64,000 nt of DNA from an uncultured Pseudoteredinibacter sp. (GCF_947500695.1 NZ_CANMSS010000005.1:124001-188000); one strand, 5' to 3'; positions 45,648-55,163 are shown, numbered from the stretch's first letter. Numbers and translations are program-made. Notes: generated by a model not told the origin, from the sequence alone.

Positions 45648-46088
45648 ATGATGGAAATTCAAGAGATACGCAAGTATCTACCCCATCGCTACCCTTTTTT
45701 ACTGGTCGATCGAGTGACCGAGCTAGTGGAAGGGGATTATATTGTGGCCTATAAAAACATCACCATTAACGAAGAAGTTTTTAATGGGCACTTTCCCCAA
45801 ATGCCTATTTTTCCAGGTGTGATGATTGTTGAAGCGATGGCTCAGGCAGCAGGGATATTGGGTTTTAAGACTCTCGATAAAACCCCAGCAGATGGCTCTA
45901 TCTACTTATTTGCCGGTGCCGACAAGGTTCGCTTTAAGCGCCAAGTTGTTCCAGGCGATCGCTTACAGCTAGAAGCCAAAATTGTTTCAGAGAAACGCGG
46001 CATCTGGAAATTCGATTGTAAGGCTAGTGTTGATGGCGTTTTAGCGGCATCTGCCTCTATAATGTGCGCTGATCGACCGGTAAAATAA
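45648..46088 (+). CDS. fabZ: 3-hydroxyacyl-ACP dehydratase FabZ
   Basis: Hotdog-fold dehydratase of fatty-acid elongation. [19 protein letters not shown] contains the catalytic His, [21 protein letters not shown] the catalytic Glu in the hot-dog helix. 146 residues. It competes with LpxA for 3-hydroxyacyl-ACP, so its place between lpxD and lpxA balances phospholipid and lipid A synthesis. ATG 45648 (MMEIQEI) or 45651 are both possible; AGGAAG precedes. Confidence 0.97.
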   Translation: MMEIQEIRKYLPHRYPFLLVDRVTELVEGDYIVAYKNITINEEVFNGHFPQMPIFPGVMIVEAMAQAAGILGFKTLDKTPADGSIYLFAGADKVRFKRQVVPGDRLQLEAKIVSEKRGIWKFDCKASVDGVLAASASIMCADRPVK

Positions 46089-46122
46089 ATACCGCAGCGT
46101 CACAGATACAAAGAGAGAGAAA

Positions 46123-46911
46123 TTGTTGACTGAAGCAAGCCTTATTGACCCCCGGGCCATAATCGACCCTACTGCGGACATCGCTGATGATGTTGAGATT
46201 GGCCCTTGGTCAATCATTGGCCCAGGTGTGAGCATAGCTGCAGGTACTGTAGTGCATTCACATGTGATTATTAAGGGTCCAAGTAAGATAGGTCGCAATA
46301 ATCGAATCTTTCAGTTTTCCAGTATTGGTGAAGACACCCCTGATCTAAAGTATCAAGGCGAGCCAACAACCCTGACCATTGGCGATAATAATACTATTCG
46401 CGAAGGGGTGACGATTCATCGTGGCACCATTCAGGATCGCGGCGAGACGCTGATTGGCAACGATAACCTGATTATGGCGTATGCCCATATAGGCCATGAC
46501 TCCGTTGTCGGTAACAACTGCGTTTTGATCAACAATGCTAGCCTAGCAGGCCATGTTCATGTTGACGATTGGGCGATCTTGGGAGGTTATACCCTAGTCC
46601 ATCAATTTTGTCGCATTGGTGCTCATAGTTTCACAGGCATGGGGTCGGCTATTGGAAAAGATGTTCCGGCCTATGTGATGGTTTCTGGTGCGCCTGCCAG
46701 TGCGCGCAGCATCAATGCCGAAGGCTTACGTCGACGAGGCTTTAGCAAAGAGGATATTGCCGCTGTAAACAAAGCTTATAAATTGGTTTACCGTCGAGGG
46801 CTTACTGTTGATGAAGCACTTGAGGAGCTCAATGCCCTCAAACAAAACAGCAGTAAAGTTGAAGCCTTAATCGAATCTTTACAAAAGTCTACCCGCGGCA
46901 TTATCCGCTAA
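46123..46911 (+). CDS. lpxA: UDP-N-acetylglucosamine acyltransferase LpxA
   Basis: First enzyme of lipid A synthesis. Left-handed beta-helix protein of 262 residues: LIDPRAIIDPTADIADDVEIGPWSIIGPG (here LIDPRAIIDPTADIADD then VEIGPWSIIGPG), REGVTIHRGTIQDRGETLIG, LIMAYAHIGHDSVVGNNCV with the catalytic His, and QFCRIGAHSFTGMGSAIGKD. Two TTG codons (46123, 46126) are possible starts; no ATG is available upstream in frame. It is 34 bases after fabZ and six bases before lpxB. Confidence 0.96.
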   Translation: MLTEASLIDPRAIIDPTADIADDVEIGPWSIIGPGVSIAAGTVVHSHVIIKGPSKIGRNNRIFQFSSIGEDTPDLKYQGEPTTLTIGDNNTIREGVTIHRGTIQDRGETLIGNDNLIMAYAHIGHDSVVGNNCVLINNASLAGHVHVDDWAILGGYTLVHQFCRIGAHSFTGMGSAIGKDVPAYVMVSGAPASARSINAEGLRRRGFSKEDIAAVNKAYKLVYRRGLTVDEALEELNALKQNSSKVEALIESLQKSTRGIIR

Positions 46912-46917
46912 TACATC

Positions 46918-48072
46918 ATGCATATCGCAATTGTCGTCGGTGAGATGTCCGGAGATATTCTGGGTGCAGATCTAATGCAGGCATTGCGTCAGAGATTCCC
47001 CGATGCCAGCTTTTCTGGAATCGGTGGTGAGCGAATGCTGGCACTAGGCTTTGAATCATTTTTCCCTCAAGATCGTTTAGCGGTTATGGGCTTTATTGAG
47101 CCCTTAAAGCGACTGCCTGAACTGCTGCGTATTCGAAAGTTTCTTCGCCAGCATTTCCTGAGTAATCCACCGGATGTTTTTATCGGTATTGATTCGCCAG
47201 ATTTTAATTTGCCCATCGAAAAGACACTCAAAGAAGCTGGGATACCGACAGTGCACTACGTCAGCCCTTCGGTATGGGCCTGGCGGCAAGGGCGGATTCA
47301 CGGTATTAAGCGCTCAGTCGATTTGATGCTAACTATTCTGCCCTTTGAAACCGAGATATATAAACAACACGATATCCCTGTCCAATTTGTAGGCCATCCT
47401 CTGGCTGATGATTTTGATTTGGAAACCGATGTAAAAACAGCGCGCCAAGAGCTGGGCTTGGATTTAGATGAGCATGTCGTGGCAATAATGCCCGGAAGTC
47501 GCGGCGCTGAGGTAAAACACTTGGCCCCAGTTTTTCTAAAAGCAGCGGCTATCTACGCTGAGACTCATAATACGCACTTTTTACTGCCCGCAGCGAATCA
47601 AGACCGCTTAGAGCAACTAAAAGAAATAATCGCTGAGCTAAAAAATACTGGAGAGATTGGACAGGACTTCTCGATCGATCTTCACCTGGGCAATTCCAAA
47701 CAATTAATGGCGGCCGCTGATGGTGTGCTAATGGCTTCTGGTACGACTAGTTTAGAGGCATTGCTGCTTAAGAAGCCGATGGTTGTTGCGTATAAAAAAG
47801 ATTGGTTCAGTGCTTGGTTAACTCGTCGTTTGATTAAAACCAAGTATATTTCGTTGCCTAACTTATTGGCAGGTGAAGAGTTAGTGCCAGAAATTCTTCA
47901 GGAAGACTGTACCGCTGAGAACCTAGTGCAAGCCTTGAGGCAACAGTTGCAAGATCAAGCCCATCGTGAGCAACTAGTTCGACGGTTTACCGATATTCAT
48001 AAGCTGCTGCGACAACAAGCTGGTGAACTTGCTGCTAAGGCCATAGATCAGCAACTGCTGTCTTCACGATAA
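46918..48072 (+). CDS. lpxB: Lipid-A-disaccharide synthase LpxB
   Basis: GT-B glycosyltransferase (GT19) that joins UDP-2,3-diacylglucosamine and lipid X. HIAIVVGEMSGDILGADLM at the N terminus, FSGIGGERMLALGF, FIGIDSPDFNLPIEKTLK, HYVSPSVWAWRQGRI and VGHPLADDF are family signatures; MPGSRGAEVKHLAP and ASGTTSLEALLLKKPMVVAY bind the nucleotide. Complete at 384 residues; starts six bases after lpxA. Confidence 0.97.
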   Translation: MHIAIVVGEMSGDILGADLMQALRQRFPDASFSGIGGERMLALGFESFFPQDRLAVMGFIEPLKRLPELLRIRKFLRQHFLSNPPDVFIGIDSPDFNLPIEKTLKEAGIPTVHYVSPSVWAWRQGRIHGIKRSVDLMLTILPFETEIYKQHDIPVQFVGHPLADDFDLETDVKTARQELGLDLDEHVVAIMPGSRGAEVKHLAPVFLKAAAIYAETHNTHFLLPAANQDRLEQLKEIIAELKNTGEIGQDFSIDLHLGNSKQLMAAADGVLMASGTTSLEALLLKKPMVVAYKKDWFSAWLTRRLIKTKYISLPNLLAGEELVPEILQEDCTAENLVQALRQQLQDQAHREQLVRRFTDIHKLLRQQAGELAAKAIDQQLLSSR

Positions 48073-48125
48073 TCCTTTTAAATTATTTTACCCACTAATT
48101 TTCATCTACCGCCGAGAATAGCATC

Positions 48126-48743
48126 ATGAGCCAAGAACTAGGTCCTTTTATCAGTCAGTATCAAGGGCATCTTGTGGCGGGGGTTGATGAAGTAGGGCGT
48201 GGCCCTCTTGCGGGGGATGTGGTTACCGCGGCTGTGATTCTAGACCCTGATAATCCAATCGAAGGATTGAACGATTCGAAGAAGTTGAGCGAAAAAAAAC
48301 GAAATGCTTTATTTGATGAAATTCAGGAAAAGGCATTGTCGTGGGCGATTGCTAGAGCCAGCGTGGCAGAAATTGATGAGCTTAATATTTTGCAGGCTAG
48401 CTTATTGGCTATGAAGCGTGCGGTAGAGGCTTTAGATATACAGCCAGAACATGTATTGGTTGATGGTAACAAAATACCTAAGTGGAGCTACCAAGCCGAG
48501 GCTGTAGTGAAAGGTGACGGCCGAGTGACTTGCATTGGAGCTGCATCGATATTAGCTAAGGTCACTCGAGATAGAGAGATGGCGGACTTTGATGCGGTGT
48601 ATCCGGGCTATGGCTTTGCTGGCCACAAAGGCTACCCAACCAAGGTGCATATGGAAGCTGTAGAGCGACTCGGGGTTTGCCCAATTCACCGTCGGTCTTA
48701 TGGGCCAATCAAAGCCAAACTAGAACAAATTGAATTGTTTTAA
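48126..48743 (+). CDS. rnhB: Ribonuclease HII
   Basis: Removes ribonucleotides and RNA of RNA-DNA hybrids. [20 protein letters not shown] carries the first two metal-binding acidic residues; [26 protein letters not shown] and [18 protein letters not shown] follow, with [15 protein letters not shown] and HRRSYGPIK at the end. 205 residues is full length. It lies 53 bases after lpxB and is the last gene of the cluster: dnaE and accA, which usually follow, are absent. Confidence 0.97.
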   Translation: MSQELGPFISQYQGHLVAGVDEVGRGPLAGDVVTAAVILDPDNPIEGLNDSKKLSEKKRNALFDEIQEKALSWAIARASVAEIDELNILQASLLAMKRAVEALDIQPEHVLVDGNKIPKWSYQAEAVVKGDGRVTCIGAASILAKVTRDREMADFDAVYPGYGFAGHKGYPTKVHMEAVERLGVCPIHRRSYGPIKAKLEQIELF

Positions 48744-48772
48744 GGGCGCAGTTAAAGCCGCTGCGCCCTTAA
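48740..48772. terminator. Convergent terminator after rnhB
   Basis: TTAAGGGCGCAG pairs perfectly with CTGCGCCCTTAA around a nine-base loop. It lies between the convergent rnhB and amidohydrolase genes; a partial second copy (CTGCGCCCATAAGGGC) follows at about 48779. Confidence 0.6.
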
Positions 48773-48795
48773 TTGTCTGCTGCGCCCATAAGGGC

Positions 48796-50517
48796 TTATT
48801 GCAGCGCGTAGGTTTTACCTTCAAAGATGGTTCCCCAAATAGGGATGTCCTTTAGTGTTTCTGGCGCTATCTCATAGGGGTCTTGCTCAAGTACTGTGAA
48901 ATCAGCGGCCTTTCCTACTTCAATGCTGCCAATTTCTGATTCCATTTGGATAGCGTAGGCGGCATCGATAGTGATGGCTTTTAAAGCTTCGTGAACGGTC
49001 ATAGCTTGTTCGTTAGCCATTTGTAGTCCGCCAGCACCTTGGCGGTTTACAGCCACCCAGGCGAGCCTGAGAGGTTGAGCAGGGGCCATACTGAAATCAG
49101 AATGCAAAGACACCTTCACGCCTTCATTTAGAAGATCTCGTGCGCGGAAAATATAATGGGCTCTATCTGGACCCAAGCCCATCTCTGAATAGGTTTCACC
49201 CAAAGTGTGCAAATAGTAGGGGTTGGCCGATACGATGACGCCAAGCTCCGCAATCCGCTCAGCCTGATCTGGGCCGATATAACCTAAGTGATGTAAGGTA
49301 GTTCGGTGATCTTTCTTTGGATGCTTATAGTTAATGCGCTCAATCATATCTAAGACAACTTCAGTGCCTAGATCGCCGTTGCTGTGAATATGTAATTGAT
49401 AGCCTGCTTGCCAATAGGCGGTCGCCAACTCTTCAAGTTTTTCAGGCTTGGTAATCCACTCGCCGTGGTGACCATCAAGATAGCCTGGGTCACGCATTTG
49501 CATAAGTTGAGAATAAAAGGCACCGTCGGCTAGGAGCTTAATTTGTTTTACAAATTTAAGTTTCTCATTGCCCTTTTCAAGTAAGGCATCGTTTTCAAGA
49601 ATTGCTTCAGCTGAGCCTGGGTTTTCGCCAACTCGATCGGCCATCGGGATTAAGCGCGTGCGAAAGCCTACGTCTTTGTCGTCGAGAACCCACTTAAAGG
49701 CCTGCCATTCCATATCAAGATCAAACATGCCATTGGCCATATCGGCAATAGTAGTGATGCCGCCGGCATGAACCACATCCACTACTTGCTCTAAGCCACT
49801 CATAAAGCGGCCAGTTTGAATAATATATTCTCGAAACTTTTCTAAGCCGAGCAGCAAGCCAGATTCATAAAAGTGGCCCTCGTCAATGTTGACATGATGC
49901 TGATCTTTTAGCTCTTCTTCGCTAATGGTTACCAGCTCCATCGCTTTGGAATTCACCCAGATCTCATGGAATGAACGGTGCCAAACCAAAGCCGGGCGAT
50001 CTGGAATCAGCTCATCCAAAACCTCTCTGGACATATCGCCATGAAAATAATGATGAAAGCCCCAAGTGATAAACCACTCACCTTCGGCTTGCTCATCGGC
50101 AGCTGCCTTTAAACGTTCGCGGTATTGCTCTTTTCCTTGGGTGGCTGGTACTTGTTTTCCAGGCAGCTCCCATTCAAAAGGTGTTATCCAATGAAAAGGC
50201 AGAAGTAGAGCTGCCATGGCGGGGTGTAGGTGATTTTCAATAAAGCCAGGGGTAAGAACTTTATCTTCGAGTTTTAATTGCTCAGCATTGGGCCAGCGCT
50301 CTTGTAAGTTAGCTAAAGAGCCAAGCGCGATAATTTTGCCATTCTCTACCGCAACGGCTTCAGCACGAGGTTGCTTGCTGTCCATCGTGATAATGCTTTT
50401 TGCGCTAATGATACGTAAGCCTTCATCAGTAGGTTGCCATAGCCACCAGGCGGTAAGAGCGATAGCTAATAATGATACGAAAATAAAACGTGGAGATTTT
50501 AAAGTTGAAGTTGCCAT
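48796..50517 (-). CDS. Membrane-anchored amidohydrolase (Amidohydro_3/YtcJ-like)
   Basis: Metal-dependent hydrolase of 573 residues with an uncleaved-looking N-terminal helix (FIFVSLLAIALTAWWLW), so the catalytic domain probably faces the periplasm. The amidohydrolase core shows GKIIALGSLANLQERW (N-terminal beta sandwich), LTPGFIENHLHPAMAALL with the HxH metal site, a Lys candidate in FVKQIKLLADGAFYSQLMQM, LHIHSNGDLGTEVVLDMIE with two His and LHSDFSMAPAQP with the Asp. The substrate cannot be predicted for this family. It is divergent from the aldehyde dehydrogenase with 150 bases between. Confidence 0.85.
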   Translation of the reverse strand: MATSTLKSPRFIFVSLLAIALTAWWLWQPTDEGLRIISAKSIITMDSKQPRAEAVAVENGKIIALGSLANLQERWPNAEQLKLEDKVLTPGFIENHLHPAMAALLLPFHWITPFEWELPGKQVPATQGKEQYRERLKAAADEQAEGEWFITWGFHHYFHGDMSREVLDELIPDRPALVWHRSFHEIWVNSKAMELVTISEEELKDQHHVNIDEGHFYESGLLLGLEKFREYIIQTGRFMSGLEQVVDVVHAGGITTIADMANGMFDLDMEWQAFKWVLDDKDVGFRTRLIPMADRVGENPGSAEAILENDALLEKGNEKLKFVKQIKLLADGAFYSQLMQMRDPGYLDGHHGEWITKPEKLEELATAYWQAGYQLHIHSNGDLGTEVVLDMIERINYKHPKKDHRTTLHHLGYIGPDQAERIAELGVIVSANPYYLHTLGETYSEMGLGPDRAHYIFRARDLLNEGVKVSLHSDFSMAPAQPLRLAWVAVNRQGAGGLQMANEQAMTVHEALKAITIDAAYAIQMESEIGSIEVGKAADFTVLEQDPYEIAPETLKDIPIWGTIFEGKTYALQ

Positions 50518-50667
50518 AGCCTGTCATTTTTTATTGCTATTTTGTTGTTACTATAACTGAAGTCAAAATTATTGGCTAAGTAAAAAGACGTATAGCAGGA
50601 CATTCATCAGCCTTATGGTTGGCCCAGTATTTCTGCCTGAGAGGGCGTTTTTACGAAAGGATGAGTT

Positions 50668-52065
50668 ATGCCAGATCAATTGCGCTGTTACTCCCCGGTA
50701 GATGGGAAGCAGTATGTACAACGCAGCTACTGCAGTGAAGAAGAGCTAAATACGAGTCTAGAGCTTGCTAGAGAGGCTCAGCAGGTATGGCAATTGATGC
50801 CCCTCGCCGAGCGATTAAAGCTCCTAGAAGGGGTGTTAGGGTACTTTGATGAACACCGAGACCTCATCGCTGAGCAGATAAGCTGGCAAATGGGTCGTCC
50901 ATGTCGATACGCGGATGGTGAAATAAATGGCCTGCTAGAGCGCGGCCGTTATATGCTATCAATTGCCGAGCAATCTTTGGCTGATATTCAACCACCTAGC
51001 ACGCCTGATACAGAACATTATATTGAGCTTACCCCAGTTGGGTTAGTGCTTACTGTAGCCCCTTGGAACTATCCTTTACTAACGACGGTGAACTCGGTTA
51101 TTCCAGCGTTAGCAGCTGGCAATGCGGTAATACTTAAACCATCAGCCCAAACCCCTTTAACAGGCGAGCATTTTCAGCGTGCTTGCGCCCAGGCAGGTTT
51201 GCCAAGTGGTTTGTTGCAGTGTGTGCACCTGCGGCATGAGCAAACCAATAAGCTGCTGAGTGAGGCTAAGGTTGATTTTGCTTGCTTTACGGGTTCTGTC
51301 GCTGCTGGTGCTGAATTTGAGAAGTCGGCCGCTGGCCAGTTTATTGGCTTAGGGCTTGAGCTGGGCGGAAAAGATCCAGCCTATGTGCGGGACGATTTGA
51401 ATCCCGAACAATTAAAAGAAGCGGCCGTGGCCTTAGCGGGTGGCGCCTTTTTTAATTCTGGTCAGTCTTGTTGTGGAATTGAACGAATTTATGTCGCGAA
51501 TTCGCAATTTGAGGTCTTTTGTGAGCATTTTGTTGCGGAGGTTAAATCCTTAAACTTAGGGGTTCCAACGCTCAGTGAAGCAACGCTTGGGCCAGTGGTA
51601 AAAGCCTCGGCCGCCAACTGGGTAAGAAAACAGATTGAAGAGGCGGTGGCTCAGGGCGCGAAAGCGTGGATAAGCACTAGCGATTACCCTCTGGACGATG
51701 GCGAAGGCGTTTATTTAGCGCCACAAGTGCTGACCAATGTTAATCACAATATGTCGGTGATGAGCGAGGAAAGCTTTGGGCCTGTCGTGGGTATTATGCC
51801 TGTTGATTCTGATCAGCAGGCCATCGAATTAATGAACGATAGCGACTATGGATTAACGGCCTCGATTTGGACCAAAGACGTAGCCGCCGCCAAACTCATT
51901 GGCAAGCAGATTGAAACTGGAACGGTGTTTTTAAATCGCTGTGATTATTTAGACCCAGCACTCGCCTGGACAGGCGTAAAACAAACAGGTCGTGGCATAA
52001 GCTTAAGTACACTAGGCTATGCCCAACTTACCCAAGCGAAATCTTTTCATCTGCGCTTGGGCTAA
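50668..52065 (+). CDS. Aldehyde dehydrogenase family protein
   Basis: NAD(P)-dependent aldehyde dehydrogenase of 465 residues. Cofactor and catalytic motifs: VAPWNYPLLTTVNSVIPALA with the oxyanion Asn, KPSAQTPLTGEHF, FTGSVAAGAEFEKSA, LELGGKDPAYV with the general base Glu, and FFNSGQSCCGIERIYV with the nucleophile Cys near residue 269. ESFGPVVGIMPVDSD binds NAD. Substrate unknown; it is followed 30 bases later by a class I glutamine amidotransferase, a pairing seen in amine and polyamine catabolism, but no aminotransferase or puu-like kinase is near. Confidence 0.9.
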   Translation: MPDQLRCYSPVDGKQYVQRSYCSEEELNTSLELAREAQQVWQLMPLAERLKLLEGVLGYFDEHRDLIAEQISWQMGRPCRYADGEINGLLERGRYMLSIAEQSLADIQPPSTPDTEHYIELTPVGLVLTVAPWNYPLLTTVNSVIPALAAGNAVILKPSAQTPLTGEHFQRACAQAGLPSGLLQCVHLRHEQTNKLLSEAKVDFACFTGSVAAGAEFEKSAAGQFIGLGLELGGKDPAYVRDDLNPEQLKEAAVALAGGAFFNSGQSCCGIERIYVANSQFEVFCEHFVAEVKSLNLGVPTLSEATLGPVVKASAANWVRKQIEEAVAQGAKAWISTSDYPLDDGEGVYLAPQVLTNVNHNMSVMSEESFGPVVGIMPVDSDQQAIELMNDSDYGLTASIWTKDVAAAKLIGKQIETGTVFLNRCDYLDPALAWTGVKQTGRGISLSTLGYAQLTQAKSFHLRLG

Positions 52066-52095
52066 GTCTTTTAAGATGAATTGATTGGTAGCAAT

Positions 52096-52812
52096 ATGGC
52101 AAACACAACTTTAACCATTGGTATTTTAAAAACCGACGATGTACGTCCTCAGTTAGTCGACGAGTTTGGTGAGTATCCAGAGATGTTCGCACGCTTATTG
52201 TCAGAGTGTGATGGCAATTTGGAATTTAAAACCTATGAGGTTCAACGAGGTGAATTACCCGCCGATGTTGATGAGGTGGATGCTTACTTGATTACCGGCA
52301 GTAAAACTTCTGTCTATGAGCCGCTACAATGGATCGCTGAAACCGAAGAGTTTCTTCGTCAGGCCCATGCGGCTAAAAAGAAAATGCTGGGTGTTTGTTT
52401 CGGGCATCAATTATTGGCACAAGCTTTAGGTGGTAAAACCGTAAAAGCTGAGCAAGGTTGGGGCTTGGGTGTGCATCACTATCAACTAAGCGAAGCCGCG
52501 GCCGATTATGGTCAAGTTGGGGATGATTTCTCTATGCTGGTATCTCACCAGGATCAAGTGGTCGAAAATATTCCAGGCGCTGAAGTACTGGCCAGTAGTG
52601 ACTTTTGCCCAAATGCTATGATTAAAGTTGAAGGTCACATATTGAGCTTCCAAGCTCACCCAGAATTTACCAAGGATTATTCTGAGTCTTTGCTGAAACT
52701 GCGCCGTGAAGTATTTGGTGATGACAATGTGGAAAAAGCGCTGGCGAGCTTAGATGATCAAGTGAGCTTTAACAAAGTGACAAATTGGATGATTAAGTTT
52801 TTTAGATCTTAA
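52096..52812 (+). CDS. Class I glutamine amidotransferase-like protein
   Basis: Cytosolic GATase-fold protein of 238 residues: GEYPEMFARLL, DAYLITGSKTSVYEPLQWI, then MLGVCFGHQLLAQALGGK with the nucleophile Cys, VSHQDQVV and LSFQAHPEFTKDYSESLL with the catalytic His and the Glu. No synthetase domain is attached, so it may be a hydrolase of gamma-glutamyl compounds or a GMP-synthase-like stray. The frame opens at TTG 52081, but ATG 52096 (MANTTLTIGIL) is the natural start. Likely cotranscribed with the aldehyde dehydrogenase. Confidence 0.85.
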   Translation: MANTTLTIGILKTDDVRPQLVDEFGEYPEMFARLLSECDGNLEFKTYEVQRGELPADVDEVDAYLITGSKTSVYEPLQWIAETEEFLRQAHAAKKKMLGVCFGHQLLAQALGGKTVKAEQGWGLGVHHYQLSEAAADYGQVGDDFSMLVSHQDQVVENIPGAEVLASSDFCPNAMIKVEGHILSFQAHPEFTKDYSESLLKLRREVFGDDNVEKALASLDDQVSFNKVTNWMIKFFRS

Positions 52813-52881
52813 ATTCATGAGGTTGAAAAGGTTCAGGCTGATGGAGCTCTGATCCTTTTCAACTCGTTTTTGAGTGTGAAT

Positions 52882-53706
52882 CTAAAAAGGCTTCCCACCA
52901 TCAATGGTAATCCTCTCCATACGCCGATGCGCAGGAAAATAATCATTAATCGGTTTATGTAAAGTACTGCGATTATCCCAAAAGGCGATAGAGTTTTCTT
53001 CCCAACGAAATCGGCAAGTGAACTCATCTTTAATGCAGTGTTTAAATAAAAAGCCTAACAAAGCTTCGCTTTCACACTCATTCATACCCACAATGTGAGT
53101 CGTAAATAGACTGTTTACAAAAATCATTTTACGCCCGGTTTCAGGATGAGTACGAATCACAGGGTGTTCCACCGGTGGGTTTTCTTCTAGGGCTCTAGCT
53201 AAGCGCTCGCGCCCACCAGGCTCAGCTAAGCTGTGGCGAAAGCCATGCGCAAAATCATGAACGGCACGTAGGCTTGAAAGGAAGCTTTGCATCTTATCCG
53301 ACAAACCATCGTAAGCAGCCCCTAAGCTCGCCCAAGAGGTGTCACCGCCGACCTCGGGGCTAATTCGGGATCGCAAAATAGAGCCTAAAGGAGGTTTAGG
53401 CATAAAGGTCATATCCGTATGCCATTCTTCGATCTTAGTCGGCTTGTTTGGGGTGCTCTCCAGAATAGTGATTTCAGGGTAACCTTCTACGGTTCCGTAA
53501 GCAGGGTGGCTTTGTAATGGACCAAAGGCTTCGGCAAGCGCCTTGTGCTGGGCTGAGTCGATGTCTTGATCGCGAAAAAAGATCACCTGATATTGTGCTA
53601 AGAGCTGTTTTAAGCTGCTGATGGTTTCAGCATTGAGTGCCTGGCGTAAATTGATACCGGAAATCTCAGCACCTAGTGCAGCGGCTAATGGCTTGGCCTG
53701 GATCAT
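52882..53706 (-). CDS. TauD/TfdA-family 2-oxoglutarate dioxygenase
   Basis: Fe(II)/2-oxoglutarate dioxygenase of 274 residues. Iron ligands are in KIEEWHTDMTFMPKPP (HxD) and NRSTLHKPINDYF (distal His), and the 2-oxoglutarate Arg in RRMERITIDG. LAAALGAEISGINLRQAL and YQVIFFRDQDIDSAQHKALA are family N-terminal blocks. Substrates in this family include taurine, alkyl sulfates and chlorophenoxyacetates; none can be named here. It is divergent from a TSUP exporter, which would suit a sulfonate role (sulfite release and export), an inference only. Confidence 0.88.
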   Translation of the reverse strand: MIQAKPLAAALGAEISGINLRQALNAETISSLKQLLAQYQVIFFRDQDIDSAQHKALAEAFGPLQSHPAYGTVEGYPEITILESTPNKPTKIEEWHTDMTFMPKPPLGSILRSRISPEVGGDTSWASLGAAYDGLSDKMQSFLSSLRAVHDFAHGFRHSLAEPGGRERLARALEENPPVEHPVIRTHPETGRKMIFVNSLFTTHIVGMNECESEALLGFLFKHCIKDEFTCRFRWEENSIAFWDNRSTLHKPINDYFPAHRRMERITIDGGKPF

Positions 53707-53934
53707 CTTTTCCCCTCTATATCTAATTGCTAATACAGTGATGCTCTATAAGCACAGTAGGGAGGATCTAGCTGTGCTAACTTCGCCATTTGTTTTTTTA
53801 TTTGGCTTGGCATTCCCGCAATGGCGCCTTAGGCTTCCGCAGCGGGCCTGTTACTATAGGCAAGCTGCAGCTTGTATAAAAAGTGCAAAAGTGTCGATAT
53901 TTTGGTCTAAATGGGCAAAAATTAAGGAAATTAC

Positions 53935-54672
53935 ATGGCAATTGAGGCCATTGCTTGGCTAGCGACGGTAGCCCTATTGGCGGGTGTGATTCAAAGTACG
54001 GTAGGCTTTGGCTTTGGGATAGTGTTTTTAGCACTGGCAGGGCTACTGGTTGACGTAAAAATGGCCAGTATGGTCTCGGCCTTTGTGTCGGTGGTTCTCA
54101 ATGGGAAACTATTACTGAATTTACATCGTCATATTAACTGGTTGCGATTAAGGCCCATCTTATTATCGGTGATTATAGCGACTCCATTTGGGGTGTTGTT
54201 TTTACAAAGAATTAGTAGTGATTGGTTTAATCTGTTTCTAGGCTTATTGATAATATGGGCCTTAAAACAGCAGTTTTTTCCATCACAGGCCGAGACTCAG
54301 CCAAATAATGCCCTTGTGGGTATTCCGATGGGGCTGGTTTCTGGGCTATTTGCCGGAGCCTACAATACTGGTGGCCCCCCGCTGGTGGTGTATGTGCAGT
54401 CGCAGGGGCTCGAAAGGCTTGAAAAAGTGGCCAGCTTGCAACTGCTGTTGCTGGTCGGAAGCCTAGTCAGGGTTGAAGAGCTGTGGCGACAAGAGGCCTT
54501 GTTACCGGGCCTTTTATGGCCAATCGTGATCTGCTGTGTAGGCACTATTATTGGCAGTGCCATTGGCCTGCGGCTGCTGAATCATATCAGCGATGTATGG
54601 TTTAAGCGTATTATGGGGGGGATGCTGTTAGCGATGGCGATTTATTATATGGGGCAATGGCTGTTGTCCTAG
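53935..54672 (+). CDS. TSUP family transporter (TauE/SafE-like)
   Basis: Inner-membrane exporter of about eight helices, 245 residues. The two TSUP repeat motifs are visible: VIQSTVGFGFGIVFLALAGLL near the start and GLFAGAYNTGGPPLVVYVQ in the middle. The family exports sulfite, sulfoacetate or other organosulfur anions. It is divergent from a TauD-like dioxygenase, supporting but not proving an organosulfur link. The start ATG is preceded by AAGGAAATTAC. Confidence 0.9.
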   Translation: MAIEAIAWLATVALLAGVIQSTVGFGFGIVFLALAGLLVDVKMASMVSAFVSVVLNGKLLLNLHRHINWLRLRPILLSVIIATPFGVLFLQRISSDWFNLFLGLLIIWALKQQFFPSQAETQPNNALVGIPMGLVSGLFAGAYNTGGPPLVVYVQSQGLERLEKVASLQLLLLVGSLVRVEELWRQEALLPGLLWPIVICCVGTIIGSAIGLRLLNHISDVWFKRIMGGMLLAMAIYYMGQWLLS

Positions 54673-54725
54673 TCTGTAGTAAATGGCCCATGGTTTTCCC
54701 CTGTTTGTGAATAGGAAGATGTGAT

Positions 54726-55163
54726 TTGTTTAAGAAACGAGATAAAAGCAAAACTGAGGCTCCCAAAGGTGAGGTATTAGAAGCCGAAGCGGTGAACGTT
54801 AGTTTTGAGCGAGATAAGCAGTATTTTGATGCGGCGATGAATTTGCCGAGTCATCAAGATGACCCAGAATTAGAAGCGATTTTAGAGGCTGAGGTTGAGC
54901 AGCCGGGCTTCGTTAAAAAACTGGGTGATAAAATTACCCGCCCATTTCGCAATGTGAAAAGTAAACTGCGTACAAATATACGTAATAAGGCGATTGAGAA
55001 AGCGCGCACCCGTATTTTAATTGCGGGTCAACAACCTGAAAACCTGCCTCTAGAGACACTCGAAATTGTCGTTCGTGAAGAGGAAGATCAAATCAAAAAC
55101 CAGATCAAAGAAAAAGGCTTATTATTTGTGATTGCCTCCTTGGGCCTTGGGTGGTGGTTGTGA
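54726..55163 (+). CDS. Hypothetical charged protein with C-terminal membrane segment
   Basis: I do not recognise this 145-residue protein. TTG 54726 is the start, with AGGAAG eight bases upstream (MFKKRDKSKTEAPK). It is highly charged, with likely coiled-coil character (AIEKARTRILIAGQQPENL...EIVVREEEDQIKNQIKEKG), and ends in a short hydrophobic tail LLFVIASLGLGWWL. It overlaps the next gene by four bases, so the two products may act together at the membrane. Confidence 0.65.
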   Translation: MFKKRDKSKTEAPKGEVLEAEAVNVSFERDKQYFDAAMNLPSHQDDPELEAILEAEVEQPGFVKKLGDKITRPFRNVKSKLRTNIRNKAIEKARTRILIAGQQPENLPLETLEIVVREEEDQIKNQIKEKGLLFVIASLGLGWWL

